Part shown: in pieces, positions 1 to 14,516 of the stretch | How positions within the stretch are numbered: the first letter of the stretch is position 1 | Layout: each line of letters starts with the position of its first letter | From: Mycobacterium conspicuum | GTDB taxonomy: Bacteria > Actinomycetota > Actinomycetes > Mycobacteriales > Mycobacteriaceae | Assembly (NCBI RefSeq): GCF_010730195.1 | Contig: NZ_AP022613.1 | Span: forward strand, 4,278,001 to 4,342,000 | Length of the DNA stretch: 64,000 nt | Direction of reading: 5' to 3' | Translations under genes and position numbers: made by a program | Notes under the pieces: model-generated | What the model saw: only the letters and a program-made list of their open reading frames with translations | The model's database searches: none | What the model was told of the DNA's origin: nothing

Positions 1-1025
1 CCCGCGTTGCCGCCTCCGATATTGGAGCCAACGGTGCCCGCCGCGCCGCCGGCGCCCCCGTTACCGCCGTTGCCGCCGTTGCCGCCGGCCTGGCCGGTGC
101 CGCCATCGGCGGTGTCGGAGGCGCCGAATGCACCGTCGCCGCCGTGCCCGCCCCGGCCGCCGTTGCCGCCGTTGCCGGCGGTGCCGCTCGAGCCTCCAGC
201 GTTGCCGCCGGTGCCGCCCGCGCCGCCGTTGCCGGCGGTTGCGCCGTCGTGACCCGCCAGGCCGGGGTTGCCGTCGCCGCCGTTGCCGCCGTCGCCGGCG
301 TTGCCGCCGTTGCCGACGGTGCCGGTGCCGCTCAGGCCGCCGGTGCCGGCCGCGCCGCCCGAGCCGCCGTTACCGCCCGAGCCACCGTCGCCGGCCTGCG
401 TGTCGTTGCCGCCGCCGGTGCCGCCGTGGCCGCCGTCCCCGCCGTTGCCCCCGTTGCCGTTGCTGCCGCCGGGGCTGCCCGCGTTGCCGCCGACACCGCC
501 GTTACCACCGGCGCCGCCCTTGCCGCCGTCGCTGCCGTCGGCGAAGCTGCCGACCGGGGCATCGGCGCCGTCGCCGCCCTTGCCGCCGTCGCCGGCGTTG
601 CCGCCGTTGCCGCCCACCCCGCCGGTGCCGGCGTTGCCGCCGTCCCCGCCGTTGCCGCCTTGACCGCCATTGGAGCCGTCGGCGCCGGTGCCGGGGTTGC
701 CGCCGTCACCGCCGGCGCCGCCGTTGCCGCCGTTGCCGTTGGTGGCGGTGGCGCCACCGGCATTGCCACCCACACCGCCGGTGCCGCCGTCACCGCCGGA
801 GTTGGCCGAGCTGCCGCCGTTGCCGCCGCCGCCCGCGTTGCCGCCGTTGCCGTCGGTGCCGCCGATGCCGCCGGTTCCGGCCGCGCCGCCGTTGCCGCCG
901 TCACCGCCGCCCCTGTTGTTGCTCTGCGCCGCCGTCGGTCTGGTGCCGCCGGCGCCGCCGCTGCCGCCATTGCCGTTATCGTTGGGTTCTGCTGGTTGCC
1001 GCCGGTGCCGCCCTGGCCACTGTTG
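1..1025 (-). pseudogene. Continuation of the PGRS repeat beyond the stop (3' part of the upstream PE_PGRS, off-window)
   Basis: From 1 to about 985 the minus strand reads uninterrupted GGxGG repeats in the same frame as the PE_PGRS gene that starts at 3836, with no stop codon before the window edge. Between about 985 and 1075 the open reading is in another frame and gives a short non-repetitive stretch ([15 protein letters not shown]) followed by GQGGTGG. This fits one gene interrupted by two compensating indels, real or from sequencing of GC-rich DNA. The true C-terminus lies outside the window. Confidence 0.6.
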
Positions 1026-3836
1026 TTATCGCTGCCGGCGTCGCTGTCCCTGGTCTCTGGCGGTCCTGCTGTTACCATCACCGCCGTTGCCGGCGTTGCC
1101 ACCGTGGCCGCTGGCGCCCGCGGTCCCGGAGGCACCGCCAGCGCTGCCGCCCTGACCACCGGCGCCGCCGTTGCCGCCCTGACCACCGGCATCCCCACTG
1201 CCGGCCGCGCCCGCCGCGCCGCTACCACCGGCGCCGCCGGCCCCGCCGTTACCGCCGTTGCCCACCACGCCGCCGCTGCCACCCGAGCCGGCCGCGCCCC
1301 CGGCGCCGCCATCCCCACCGGCGCCGCCGTTACCGCCGGCCGCCCCCGACGCCGCGCCCGGGTCACCGGCCGCGTCATAGCCCGCACCGCCGGTGCCGGC
1401 CTGACCGCCGTTGCCGCCGTTGCCGTTGCTCGCGCCGGCGCCACCGGCGTCGCCGCCGCGCCCACCGGCGCCCCCATTACCGGCGTTGCCGCCATCGGGG
1501 TGTGCGGCCGTACCGGTCAGCCCGTCGCCGCCCGCACCGCCGTCACCGGCATCACCGCCGTTGCCCGCAGTACCACCGGTACCGACCGCGCCCGCGCTCC
1601 CACCGTTGCCGCCGTTGCCGCCGGCGCCCCCGGCACCGGCGGTGGTGTCACCCGCCGCACCATCGCCGCCCGCGCCGCCGGCTCCGCCATCACCGCCGCT
1701 ACCGCTGGCCCCGCCCGCGCCCCCGGCGCTGCCGCCCACGCCGCCGGCGCCGCCGTTACCGCCGGCCCCACCGTCATCGCCGCTGAACGCGCCGCGGTCC
1801 GCACCCGCGCCACCGGCGCCGCCATCGCCGGCATCCCCGCCGTTGCCCACCGCCCCGCCGACACCGCCGCTACCGGCCGCCCCGCCGACACCGCCGTTAC
1901 CCCCGGCGCCGCCGTCACCGCCCGCGCCGCTGCCCCCCGAAACCGGGACGCCCGAACCGCCATCACCACCATGTCCGCCGACACCGCCGGCACCGCCGCT
2001 GCCATTCGTGCCGCCCGGGCCGCTGTTACCGCCCGCGCCTCCCGCGCCGCCGTTGCCGCCGGCCACACCGGCCTCACCGCTACCGGCCCCACCGCTAAAC
2101 CCGTCGCCCCCGTTGCCGCCGGCGCCGCCGTCGCCGCCATCGCCGGCGCCGCCGGCCACACCGGCCGCACCCGCACCCGCACCGGCCGACCCGACCGCAC
2201 CCGCGTTGCCACCGTTGCCGCCGGCGCCGCCGTCCTGGCCCTCCCCGCCGCCGCCGTTGCCGCCGGCCCCGCCGCTGCCGGCGTTGCCGCCGTTGCCGTT
2301 GGTGCCGCCGGCGCCCGCGCTGCCGCCCTGCCCGCCGGTGCCGCCGACGCCGCCGTCAAACCCGTTGTCCCCGTTGCCATTTGCGGCGCTGTCACCGGCC
2401 CCGCCGTTGCCGCCGGCACCACCATCACCGCCCACCCCGGCGTTGCCGTTCGCACCGGCCGTGCCGGCACCGCTGCCCGCGCTGCCGCCGGCACCCGCGT
2501 TCCCACCGGCCCCGCCGTTACCACCGGCCTGCCCCGCACCATCGACGCCCGCAGCGCCATCGGCACCCGCACCGCCGGCGCCGCCGTTACCGCCAGCACC
2601 GCCATCGCCGTTGGCGCGCCCCGACCCCGAAGAGCCGCCGTTACCCCCCGCACCACCGGCCCCGCCGGCAAAACCGGCCTGGCCGCTGCCCGTCGCGGAA
2701 CCACCGGCCGCACCATTGCCGCCGGCACCGCCGTCACCGGCATCGCCCCACCCGCCGGCCACGCCGTCGCTGCCGCCGACGTTGAACCCACTCGACGTGC
2801 CGCCGCCGCCGAAGGCGCCGCCGTTGCCGCCGTTGCCGCCCACCCCGCCATCACCGCCGACCGTGCCGGCGAGCACACCCGAACCGCCGGCCCCGCCGTC
2901 ACCGCCGGCCGCGCCGTTGCCGCCCCACCCGCCCGCACCCCCGGCCCCACCGAACAGCGCCGCGTTCGCCCCACCAACCCCGCCGTTGCCGCCGTTGCCG
3001 CCGTCACCGCCAGCCGCCCCGGCCTGCCCGGCCACGATGGTCCCGGCCCCCTGGGCCCCCGCGCCCCCGTCGCCGCCCACGCCACCGGCACCGCCGACAC
3101 CGCTCAGCGAGAAGATCTGCCGGTTAGCCCCACCCGCGCCGCCGTTACCGCCGTTGCCGCCGGTGCCGCCGCCAGACCCGTTGCCGCCCAGCCCGCCGGC
3201 CCCACCGTTACCGCCACCGATCCACCCGTTGGCCCCTCCGGCGCCGCCGTTGCCGCCGACACCACCCGCACCGGCGGCGTTGCCCCCGGCACCCCCGTTA
3301 CCGCCCGCGCCCCACAACCCCGCGCTGCCCCCGGCCCCACCGGCCTGACCATTGACGCCGTCGGCGCTGATACCGCCCGAGCCGCCGTTGCCGCCGTTGC
3401 CGATGATCCAACCGCCATCAGCACCGGCCTGCCCGGTGCCCGCCGCGCCGTTGGCGCCGTTGCCGAACAACGGTCGACCCGTGGCCAGCTCGACCGGCGA
3501 AAACACCCCGAACTGCTGGAAAAAACCCACCAGGCTGGTCAGCGGATCCGCACTGGCCGCCTCGGCCGCCGCATACGCCGCCCCACCCGAACCCAACAAC
3601 CGCGCAAACTCCGCATGAAACCGCGCCGACGCCGCACTGAGCGCCTGAAACTCCCGCCCGTACCCGCCGAACAACTCCGTGATCGCGGCCGACACCTCAT
3701 CGGCGGCCGGCGCCGCGATCGCCGTCGTCGACGCACCCGCGCCCGCCGTCGCCTCCCTGATCGCCTCCCCGATCCCACTCAAGTCCGACGACGCACTGGC
3801 GAGGGCCGCAGGAGCTGCGAACAGGGATGACGACAT
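1026..3836 (-). CDS. PE_PGRS family protein (large, C-terminus disrupted)
   Basis: Cell-surface/secreted PE_PGRS protein. The first ~95 residues are a typical PE domain (starts [19 protein letters not shown], with [20 protein letters not shown]), followed by a linker ending in the family's [11 protein letters not shown] motif and then hundreds of GGAGGxGG-type Gly-Ala repeats. I chose ATG at 3836 because GGAGG lies 4 nt upstream (3841-3845) and the PE domain begins exactly there; an in-frame upstream start at 3875 would add 13 non-PE residues. The frame stops at TAA 1026 after a non-PGRS tail, yet Gly-rich coding resumes in the original frame from about 985 to the window edge. Either the gene has two compensating frameshifts (about 1060-1075 and 985-995) or it is truncated. 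PE domains are known export signals (ESX-5 route, lipase-processed in some members); function of this member is unknown. Confidence 0.88.
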   Translation of the reverse strand: MSSSLFAAPAALASASSDLSGIGEAIREATAGAGASTTAIAAPAADEVSAAITELFGGYGREFQALSAASARFHAEFARLLGSGGAAYAAAEAASADPLTSLVGFFQQFGVFSPVELATGRPLFGNGANGAAGTGQAGADGGWIIGNGGNGGSGGISADGVNGQAGGAGGSAGLWGAGGNGGAGGNAAGAGGVGGNGGAGGANGWIGGGNGGAGGLGGNGSGGGTGGNGGNGGAGGANRQIFSLSGVGGAGGVGGDGGAGAQGAGTIVAGQAGAAGGDGGNGGNGGVGGANAALFGGAGGAGGWGGNGAAGGDGGAGGSGVLAGTVGGDGGVGGNGGNGGAFGGGGTSSGFNVGGSDGVAGGWGDAGDGGAGGNGAAGGSATGSGQAGFAGGAGGAGGNGGSSGSGRANGDGGAGGNGGAGGAGADGAAGVDGAGQAGGNGGAGGNAGAGGSAGSGAGTAGANGNAGVGGDGGAGGNGGAGDSAANGNGDNGFDGGVGGTGGQGGSAGAGGTNGNGGNAGSGGAGGNGGGGEGQDGGAGGNGGNAGAVGSAGAGAGAAGVAGGAGDGGDGGAGGNGGDGFSGGAGSGEAGVAGGNGGAGGAGGNSGPGGTNGSGGAGGVGGHGGDGGSGVPVSGGSGAGGDGGAGGNGGVGGAAGSGGVGGAVGNGGDAGDGGAGGAGADRGAFSGDDGGAGGNGGAGGVGGSAGGAGGASGSGGDGGAGGAGGDGAAGDTTAGAGGAGGNGGNGGSAGAVGTGGTAGNGGDAGDGGAGGDGLTGTAAHPDGGNAGNGGAGGRGGDAGGAGASNGNGGNGGQAGTGGAGYDAAGDPGAASGAAGGNGGAGGDGGAGGAAGSGGSGGVVGNGGNGGAGGAGGSGAAGAAGSGDAGGQGGNGGAGGQGGSAGGASGTAGASGHGGNAGNGGDGNSRTARDQGQRRRQR

Positions 3837-3840
3837 CAAG

Positions 3841-3845
3841 CCTCC
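3841..3845 (-). promoter_or_regulatory. Ribosome binding site of the PE_PGRS gene (decides start 3836)
   Basis: Minus-strand GGAGG followed by CTTG and the ATG at 3836. It selects the PE-domain start over the in-frame start at 3875. Confidence 0.7.
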
Positions 3846-3907
3846 AATCACCGAGGAGTGAGACAAACCGAGCAAACGACGTCAAGACAGGCGCAAAGAC
3901 GCCCAGA

Positions 3908-3913
3908 ACAGTA
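3908..3913 (-). promoter_or_regulatory. Candidate -10 element (TACTGT) upstream of PE_PGRS
   Basis: On the minus strand CGGCGTACTGTTCT lies about 70 nt before the start codon. The same element with one change (CGGCGTACCGTTCT, hexamer 12421-12426) sits at nearly the same distance from the other large PE_PGRS gene (start 12360). TACYGT matches the mycobacterial SigA TANNNT consensus; no clear -35 is visible. The element's sharing by two paralogs in otherwise unlike leaders is the main support. Confidence 0.4.
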
Positions 3914-4247
3914 CGCCGATAGGCCGGGCCACTAGGCGATATTTGACGAAGTTCATACCAAGTGACGGTCCGACGCCGGTTTTTCTGACGTCGACCCTGT
4001 AATATGCCGCGGACCTGTCCCCTGCGCATTGATTGCGTTGGCGCAGCCGATTGAGCAGTCATCCGGGTGGCACCCGCTTTCGGGGAGCTGTGCCCGGTAT
4101 CGCGGCGCCACCAAACGGGCGACATTCGACACCAAACCGAGCCGGTTGCACCCCGTCAGCAACGTCGGCGGTCCGACGACCGCCGGCCCCGCGCGGGGCC
4201 GGAAACGGCCACCGTGAGGGGTGGTGGCCGGTCCCGTCGGTGGGTGG
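3914..4247. other. Intergenic region between PE_PGRS promoter and a decayed PGRS unit
   Basis: About 330 bases without a convincing gene. The minus strand carries the presumed upstream promoter region of the PE_PGRS gene; short open frames on the plus strand overlap each other and have no recognisable protein character. Confidence 0.4.
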
Positions 4248-5491
4248 TTACGGGGTGGGCGTCCCGTCGGAGCCGTTGTTGCCGTTGACGCCGTCGACCC
4301 CGCCGGGCGGGGTGCCGGTGCCCGCGACGCCGCCGGTGCCGCCGAAGCCGCCGACATGACCCGCACCCTGGCCGTCGCCGCCGGTGCCGCCGTCGCCGCC
4401 GTTACCACCGTCCCCGCCATCGCCGCCGGCACCCGCGGTGCCGCCCGCCCGCCGTTGCCGCCGCCGCCGGCGTTGCCGCCGTCAGCACCCAGCCCGGTGT
4501 TGCTGGCATCGCCACCGTCACCGCCGACGCCGCCCTGGCCGCCGGTGCCGCCGTCGAAGCCGGTGTCACCCGTGCCGCCCGCGCCGCCGTTGCCGGCCAG
4601 ACCACCCTGGCCGCCTTGGCCGGAGCTGCCTGCGGCGCCCGCTCCGCTGCCGGCGTTGCCGCCGGTGTTGCCGGCCCCGCCGTTGCCGCCGTTACCGCCG
4701 GTGTCGCCGGCCGCGCCGACGCCGTTGGCGCCACCGGCGCCGCCGTTGCCGCCGTTGCCGTTGGTGCCCCCGGCCAGGGCGTCGCCGCCGTTACCGCCGA
4801 CGCCGCCGGACCCGGCGTTGCCGCCGTTGAAGCCCAGGCCGTCGAGGCCGTCGCCGCCGTCGCCGCCGGTGCCGCCCGTGCCGCCGGTGCCGCCGTTGCC
4901 GTTGCTGCCGCCGCCTCCGGAGCCGACCGCCCCGCCAGCGCCGCCGTCGCCGCCGCTGCCGCCGGCGGTACCGTCGCCGCCGGTACCGATGGCCGCGTTG
5001 CCCGCGCCGCCGTCGGCGCCCGCGCCGCCGTGCCCGCCGTTGCCGCCGGTGCCGCCGCTGCCAGCGGTTCCGACGGAGATATCACCGCCGGCGCCGCCCT
5101 GACCGCCGGCACCGCCGTTGCCCGCCGTGCCGGGTGTCCCGCCGACCTCGGTGGTGCTGCCGGCATTGCCGCCGGCCCCGCCGTCGCAGCCGGTGCCGCC
5201 GGTGCCGCCGTCGCCGCTGTGGCCGCCGATGCTGGCGGTGCCGCCGCGACCGCCGTTGCCGCCCACGCCGCCGTCGCTGGCGTTCCCGCCGCCGCCGGAG
5301 TCGCCGCCAGTGACGTCACCGCCGTCGCCGCCGGCGCCGCCGACGCCGCCGGTCCCGCCGGTGCCGGCCTGCGGGGAGGGGCCGGAGTCGAGGCCGCCCC
5401 TGCCGCCATCACCGCCGCCGCCGCCGCCGCGACCGTCATTGCCGCCTTGGCCGCCGTTGCCGCCGGCGCCGTCGCAGCTGCTTAATGCCAT
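4248..5491 (-). pseudogene. PE-less PGRS coding sequence with a frameshift
   Basis: Gly-Ala repeats like those of PE_PGRS proteins, but no PE domain upstream: the open frame extends to 5602 yet the residues before MALSSCDGAGGNGG (ATG at 5491) are unrelated to PE. The repeat frame holds from 5490 to about 4452, shifts within the C-rich run 4441-4452, and continues in another frame to a natural-looking PGRS end (NGNNGSDGTPTP) at stop 4248. It is probably a relic of a PE_PGRS gene that lost its PE domain by recombination between repeats. Expression as a protein is doubtful. Confidence 0.6.
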
Positions 5492-5672
5492 GCGGCACAA
5501 GGCTTTTTGGCTTTTCGCGGCGCGCACCGATGACGGCGGGTGTGCATGGTGCGCGACGGTCTCGGGCTCGCCGGCTTGCAGCGGCCAACCACCGCACGCC
5601 AAATTGGTTCACGTTCAACGGTATTTGACCGCACCAGGACCCGACGCGTCGATACCCGCCGGTGGGTCGGTA

Positions 5673-5942
5673 TCAGGCGGTCTGGCCGGCGCTACCCGCG
5701 CCCAGACCCGCGACCTGATTACCGCCTACCCCGCCACCGCCAGGAGTGTTGCCGCCGGCGCCGCCGTTGTTGCGGATCCCATCGCCGTCGCCGCCGGCGC
5801 CGCCCGTCCCGCCGCCCGCATTAGTGCCATTGCCGCCGCCGACGCCGTCGCCGGAGTTCGCGGGCCCATTGAATAGACCGCCAGATACCGATGTGCGCAA
5901 TGCTGGAACGGAAATGGCCACCGCTGCGGGAGCGGTGGCCAT
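5673..5942 (-). pseudogene. Short PGRS fragment
   Basis: About 70 residues of Gly/Asn-rich PGRS-type sequence ([19 protein letters not shown]) ending at stop 5673. Without a PE domain or ribosome binding site, and with its apparent start inside a 20-bp inverted repeat (5906-5950), it is best read as a recombination remnant. Confidence 0.45.
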
Positions 5943-5950
5943 TTCCGTTC
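5906..5950. terminator. Perfect 20-bp inverted repeat with 5-nt loop
   Basis: Left arm 5906-5925 and right arm 5931-5950 are exact reverse complements around the loop GCGGG. There is no T-run on either side, so on known criteria it would be a mycobacterial I-shaped terminator (stem without U-tract). It lies between decayed PGRS fragments, so it may have ended a lost gene. Confidence 0.55.
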
Positions 5951-6160
5951 TGGACGTGACTACGACGGGGCCGCGTCGGGTCGGAGTCGTTGTTGCCGGT
6001 TAGGCCGTTGACCTCACCGGGCGCCGCGCCGGCCCCGCCGTCCCCGCCGTCGCCGCCGGGGTTCGCCGATGTTTCGCGACGATCATGTGGTCGAGATTCG
6101 CGAGGTTCTTCAAGCGTGGCTGGCCGGTCACCAAATGCGGACGGCGACCTCACCCGACGC
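5951..6160 (-). pseudogene. PGRS C-terminal scrap
   Basis: Around 6000-6065 the minus strand encodes [20 protein letters not shown] followed by NGLTGNNDSDP. This resembles the C-terminal end of the neighbouring PE-less unit (NGNNGSDGTPTP), with flanks that do not look coding. It is a third relic in the belt between the two PE_PGRS genes. Confidence 0.35.
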
Positions 6161-6452
6161 TGATGCGGGGGTCCGGCACGGGCTCTTGGCCGTTGGTGCG
6201 TTCTCGGTCTGCGGATAGAGCGCCGCCGCCAACCCGTTCAGGCAGGATCCCGCGATCGGGCTGCGGTCCCCGGCACCTGGCGCCGATCGATCAAGCCGTC
6301 AAGCCCGCGCGTGGCACCGCATTGCCCTGTCGTCGCCAATCCTGGTGGGCCGCCACACGCGACGGTCACCGCAGGTCCGCGCAGAGCCTGCGCGCAGCAG
6401 GCCGGCCAGCATCATCGGCTACCAGCCCGCTGCCGCCTCCGCCATCAACAAA
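6161..6452. other. Intergenic, nothing recognised
   Basis: Overlapping short frames with arginine-rich, low-complexity translations and no ribosome binding sites. I see no gene here. Confidence 0.4.
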
Positions 6453-6478
6453 GAGAGGCCCGCCGAAGCGGGCCTCTC
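6453..6478 (-). terminator. Intrinsic terminator with UUCG tetraloop
   Basis: 11-bp perfect stem (6453-6463 with 6468-6478). Read on the minus strand the loop is TTCG closed by C-G, an extra-stable tetraloop, followed by TTTGTTG. It lies 41 bases after the stop of the 1946-residue PE_PGRS gene and is the clearest Rho-independent terminator in the window. Confidence 0.8.
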
Positions 6479-6519
6479 CCTGTTTGCTACCTCCTGCAGC
6501 GGACGCTGCTGACCGCCCG

Positions 6520-12360
<5,841 letters not shown>

Positions 12361-12420
12361 CGTGGTCCCAATCTGACTCGTGGGTGGGCAGAAACTCAGG
12401 AAACTCCAGACAGTTCGAGA

Positions 12421-12426
12421 ACGGTA
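12421..12426 (-). promoter_or_regulatory. Candidate -10 element (TACCGT) of the large PE_PGRS gene
   Basis: Minus-strand GGCGTACCGTTCT about 60 nt upstream of ATG 12360, matching the element upstream of the first PE_PGRS gene (3908-3913). The hexamer fits TANNNT; no clear -35. Confidence 0.4.
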
Positions 12427-12597
12427 CGCCGTCGCGGCGGTTTTGGCCGAAGTTTCCCAAAAAAATCTTTCAATTGTGTCCCAGCAGCCTCGAACGCCAC
12501 ACGAAACCGCAGGTGGGACAGGGCCCCTGGCAAATCGGGTGACGGCGACGTGGCGTGTCGGGCCGGCCGAACTACGCGGTTGCCCGGGCGAACATCC

Positions 12598-12969
12598 CTA
12601 GGCCGCCAGCGGTCCCCGCACCTCGAGGGGCAGGGAGAACGTTCCGGTGCCGCCGGTCACCACGAACACCCATCGTCCGTTCACCGGCAGTCGCACGTCG
12701 ACGTTGAAGAACGCAAACCCGATTTCACCACTGGCCGCCGCCTCGGGCAGCTCGTACGCCACGACGAGCGGGTCGTCGTCGGTCGGTGGTCTGATCTCCA
12801 CCTCGACCCGCTGGGCCGCGCCGTCGGTTTCCGACTGCGTGAGCACCACCAGCACGAACCGGACATGCCGGTCGGGGCCGACCGCGAACCCGGAGAGCAC
12901 TCCACCGGTCACGGTGAGCTTGTTGTCTGCCACGGTAGCCGCTTCGGCGAGGAAGGCCCCGGTGATCAC
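12598..12969 (-). CDS. Conserved hypothetical small beta-rich protein (DUF6941-like)
   Basis: 123 residues, acidic, no signal peptide or membrane segment. Alternating hydrophobic strands (VRFVLVVLTQ, RVEVEIRPP, LVVAYELPE, IGFAFFNVDVRLP, GRWVFVVTGG) suggest a beta sandwich. The opening MITGAFLAEAATVADNKLTV followed by GGVLSGF resembles DUF6941-type proteins; this is by eye only. The start is GTG at 12969, with no strong ribosome binding site. The Z-DNA-prone region 13087-13200 lies upstream and may contain its promoter. Function unknown. Confidence 0.75.
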   Translation of the reverse strand: MITGAFLAEAATVADNKLTVTGGVLSGFAVGPDRHVRFVLVVLTQSETDGAAQRVEVEIRPPTDDDPLVVAYELPEAAASGEIGFAFFNVDVRLPVNGRWVFVVTGGTGTFSLPLEVRGPLAA

Positions 12970-13391
12970 TCCGGAGAAGCTACAGGCGCACAGCCCTCAT
13001 CGGGAAGCCCGTCGAGCGTGTCGGCGGCCGACCACCCGGCGCCTGCGGGGCTCGTCACCCGGTCATCCGAGGTGGTTTTTATACCTCATATATGTGCGCA
13101 TGTGCGCGCGTCCGTACCTCTGCGTGTGTGCGCGCCTATACCTCTACATATGTAGCTATAAACGTGCCTAGCCATATGCACATACATATTGATGCGCACA
13201 CGTCCATCCATAAGCCCTATAAGCCCAGGTCAGAAGGGGTCCGCCGAGGGCCGCCGACACCACCGGTGACGGGCCGATGTCCTCGGGGAACACGCGTTCG
13301 ATTGCCCCGAGGATATGGACAGTTCAGGTCAGCGTGGTCCGAACCCCGATGGGCGCCCGGCGACGCTGTTGCGGCGCACAGTTGACGGCGG
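12970..13391. other. Non-coding region with alternating purine-pyrimidine tracts
   Basis: About 420 bases with no gene. From 13075 to 13230 the GC content drops sharply. Strictly alternating purine-pyrimidine runs occur at 13087-13111 (25 nt), 13121-13135 and 13173-13189, and a 12-bp palindrome (CTACATATGTAG) at 13144-13155. The motif TATACCTC recurs at 13080 and 13137. Such sequence is prone to Z-DNA and strand opening. A hairpin at 13280-13313 ends the region. Confidence 0.6.
13280..13313 (-). terminator. Hairpin downstream of the ribbon-helix-helix gene
   Basis: 9-bp perfect stem (13280-13288 with 13305-13313), 16-nt loop, no T-run. It lies about 80 bases past the stop of the minus-strand gene at 13392. 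Confidence 0.4.
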
Positions 13392-13853
13392 CTAAGCCAG
13401 GTCCGGGTGGGCCTGCAGGATTGCCGCCATCACGAGCGCCTGCAGGCTGGTGTCCTCGTCCGCCGCCAGACGCTTGAGCGTCCGGTGCACAGGGCGTGGC
13501 AGGTCGAGCGTGGTCCGAACCCCACCGCTGAGCCCGCGCCGCGCCATCGACGCCGCGGCCAGCACCGCGGGCATCTCCAGCGCTGTGTTGATGGCGGCGC
13601 GAATCAGGTCGCCCATCGTCGTATCAAGATCCAGTGCCCGGCGCTTGAGCCCGGTCCGCGTCGCCGGCGGCAGGTGCAGCGTGGTGCGCATCGCCTCGTA
13701 GACCGTCGGCGACGGTGTCAGGTCGGGCGGGGCCGCCGGAACGGCATCCTGGCCTTGGAACGTGCCCGCCGCTCGCGTTGTCGCCGCTGCCCCGTTGAGC
13801 GGGCGGATCACCGCGGCTCGCGCCGCTTCGGCCGGAGAATGCTCTTCCGTCAT
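13392..13853 (-). CDS. Tandem ribbon-helix-helix DNA-binding protein
   Basis: 153 residues with two ribbon-helix-helix-like segments in one chain: residues 55-92 (MRTTLHLPPATRTGLKRRAL onward) and 112-150 (VRTTLDLPRPVHRTLKRLAA onward). Each has the short beta strand of alternating residues (RTTLxLP) followed by two helices. RHH proteins usually bind DNA as dimers of single motifs, so this chain could form an intramolecular pair. The first ~50 residues are Ala/Pro-rich. ATG at 13853 overlaps the stop of an upstream frame (ATGA), and GGAGG lies 10 nt upstream. It resembles VapB/ParD-type antitoxins or plasmid copy/partition regulators, but no toxin gene is recognisable next to it. Confidence 0.75.
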   Translation of the reverse strand: MTEEHSPAEAARAAVIRPLNGAAATTRAAGTFQGQDAVPAAPPDLTPSPTVYEAMRTTLHLPPATRTGLKRRALDLDTTMGDLIRAAINTALEMPAVLAAASMARRGLSGGVRTTLDLPRPVHRTLKRLAADEDTSLQALVMAAILQAHPDLA

Positions 13854-14425
13854 ACCTTTACGGCCTCCCTGTCGATTCCAGCCATCGCCCCGCGCTCATG
13901 GAATACTCTTGCGTAGTTTTCCAGAAAGCGCAGCTTGGCGCGGGCAAACGCACCGTCGAATATTGCGAATTCTCGCACGGGGCCGCACAGCATCGCCGCG
14001 TTCGTCTCGGCCAATCGGCGCGAACTCTCGCCGTTTGCGTTTCGATCAAGGTGAGCAGATTCGTTGTGGGACAGTGCCGTGCGATATTTGGGCGCCGCCG
14101 TCCCCTGCGGGTCGGCACCGACGTCGGCCACGGGATCTCGCGCCACGCCGTCGCCGCCAAACACATCACCGGCGTCTTTTCGGCGCCGCGCTTGGTGTCG
14201 ACGAGTGACCAAATCATTGGGCGCCAGATTCTTTCCGGCGCACATCAATGTGCGTGGGTGCGCGGGTAATGCCAAGCATTCTCCCCCTTCGGGACCATCG
14301 ATTCCCAAAGCCGAGCCGACGGCAACATCCCGATGAATGCGCCGACCCTTCCGGTTGCCGAAACCCGAGAGCACCATACCGCAAGGTACAGGCCGATGTG
14401 CGCAGTTTGACCAATTCACAAGCAA
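13850..14425 (-). CDS. Hypothetical protein, doubtful
   Basis: Open frame of 191 residues whose stop overlaps the start of the ribbon-helix-helix gene. Only the last ~60 residues (LRFLENYARVFHERGAMAGI and neighbours) look protein-like, with helical amphipathic character. The N-terminal half is Gly/Arg-rich without recognisable motifs, and competing frames exist on both strands. If real, translation may start internally (for example at the MLCGPVREF methionine) and be coupled to the downstream regulator. No family recognised. The segment is less GC-rich than its neighbours. Confidence 0.3.
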   Translation of the reverse strand: MLVNWSNCAHRPVPCGMVLSGFGNRKGRRIHRDVAVGSALGIDGPEGGECLALPAHPRTLMCAGKNLAPNDLVTRRHQARRRKDAGDVFGGDGVARDPVADVGADPQGTAAPKYRTALSHNESAHLDRNANGESSRRLAETNAAMLCGPVREFAIFDGAFARAKLRFLENYARVFHERGAMAGIDREAVKV

Positions 14426-14516
14426 CAGAAATGTTTACGACGCACGGCGCCACCGCGCCCCTTCGGGCCCCGATTGCAAAAGCCTAGCGACCGGATGGAA
14501 ACCGTTGTGCGCGTAG

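Noticed and set aside
13898..14269. Plus-strand 123-residue frame opposite the gene before the RHH protein
   Set aside because: No ribosome binding site or recognisable motif; neither strand is convincing, and the minus frame has the ATGA overlap in its favour.
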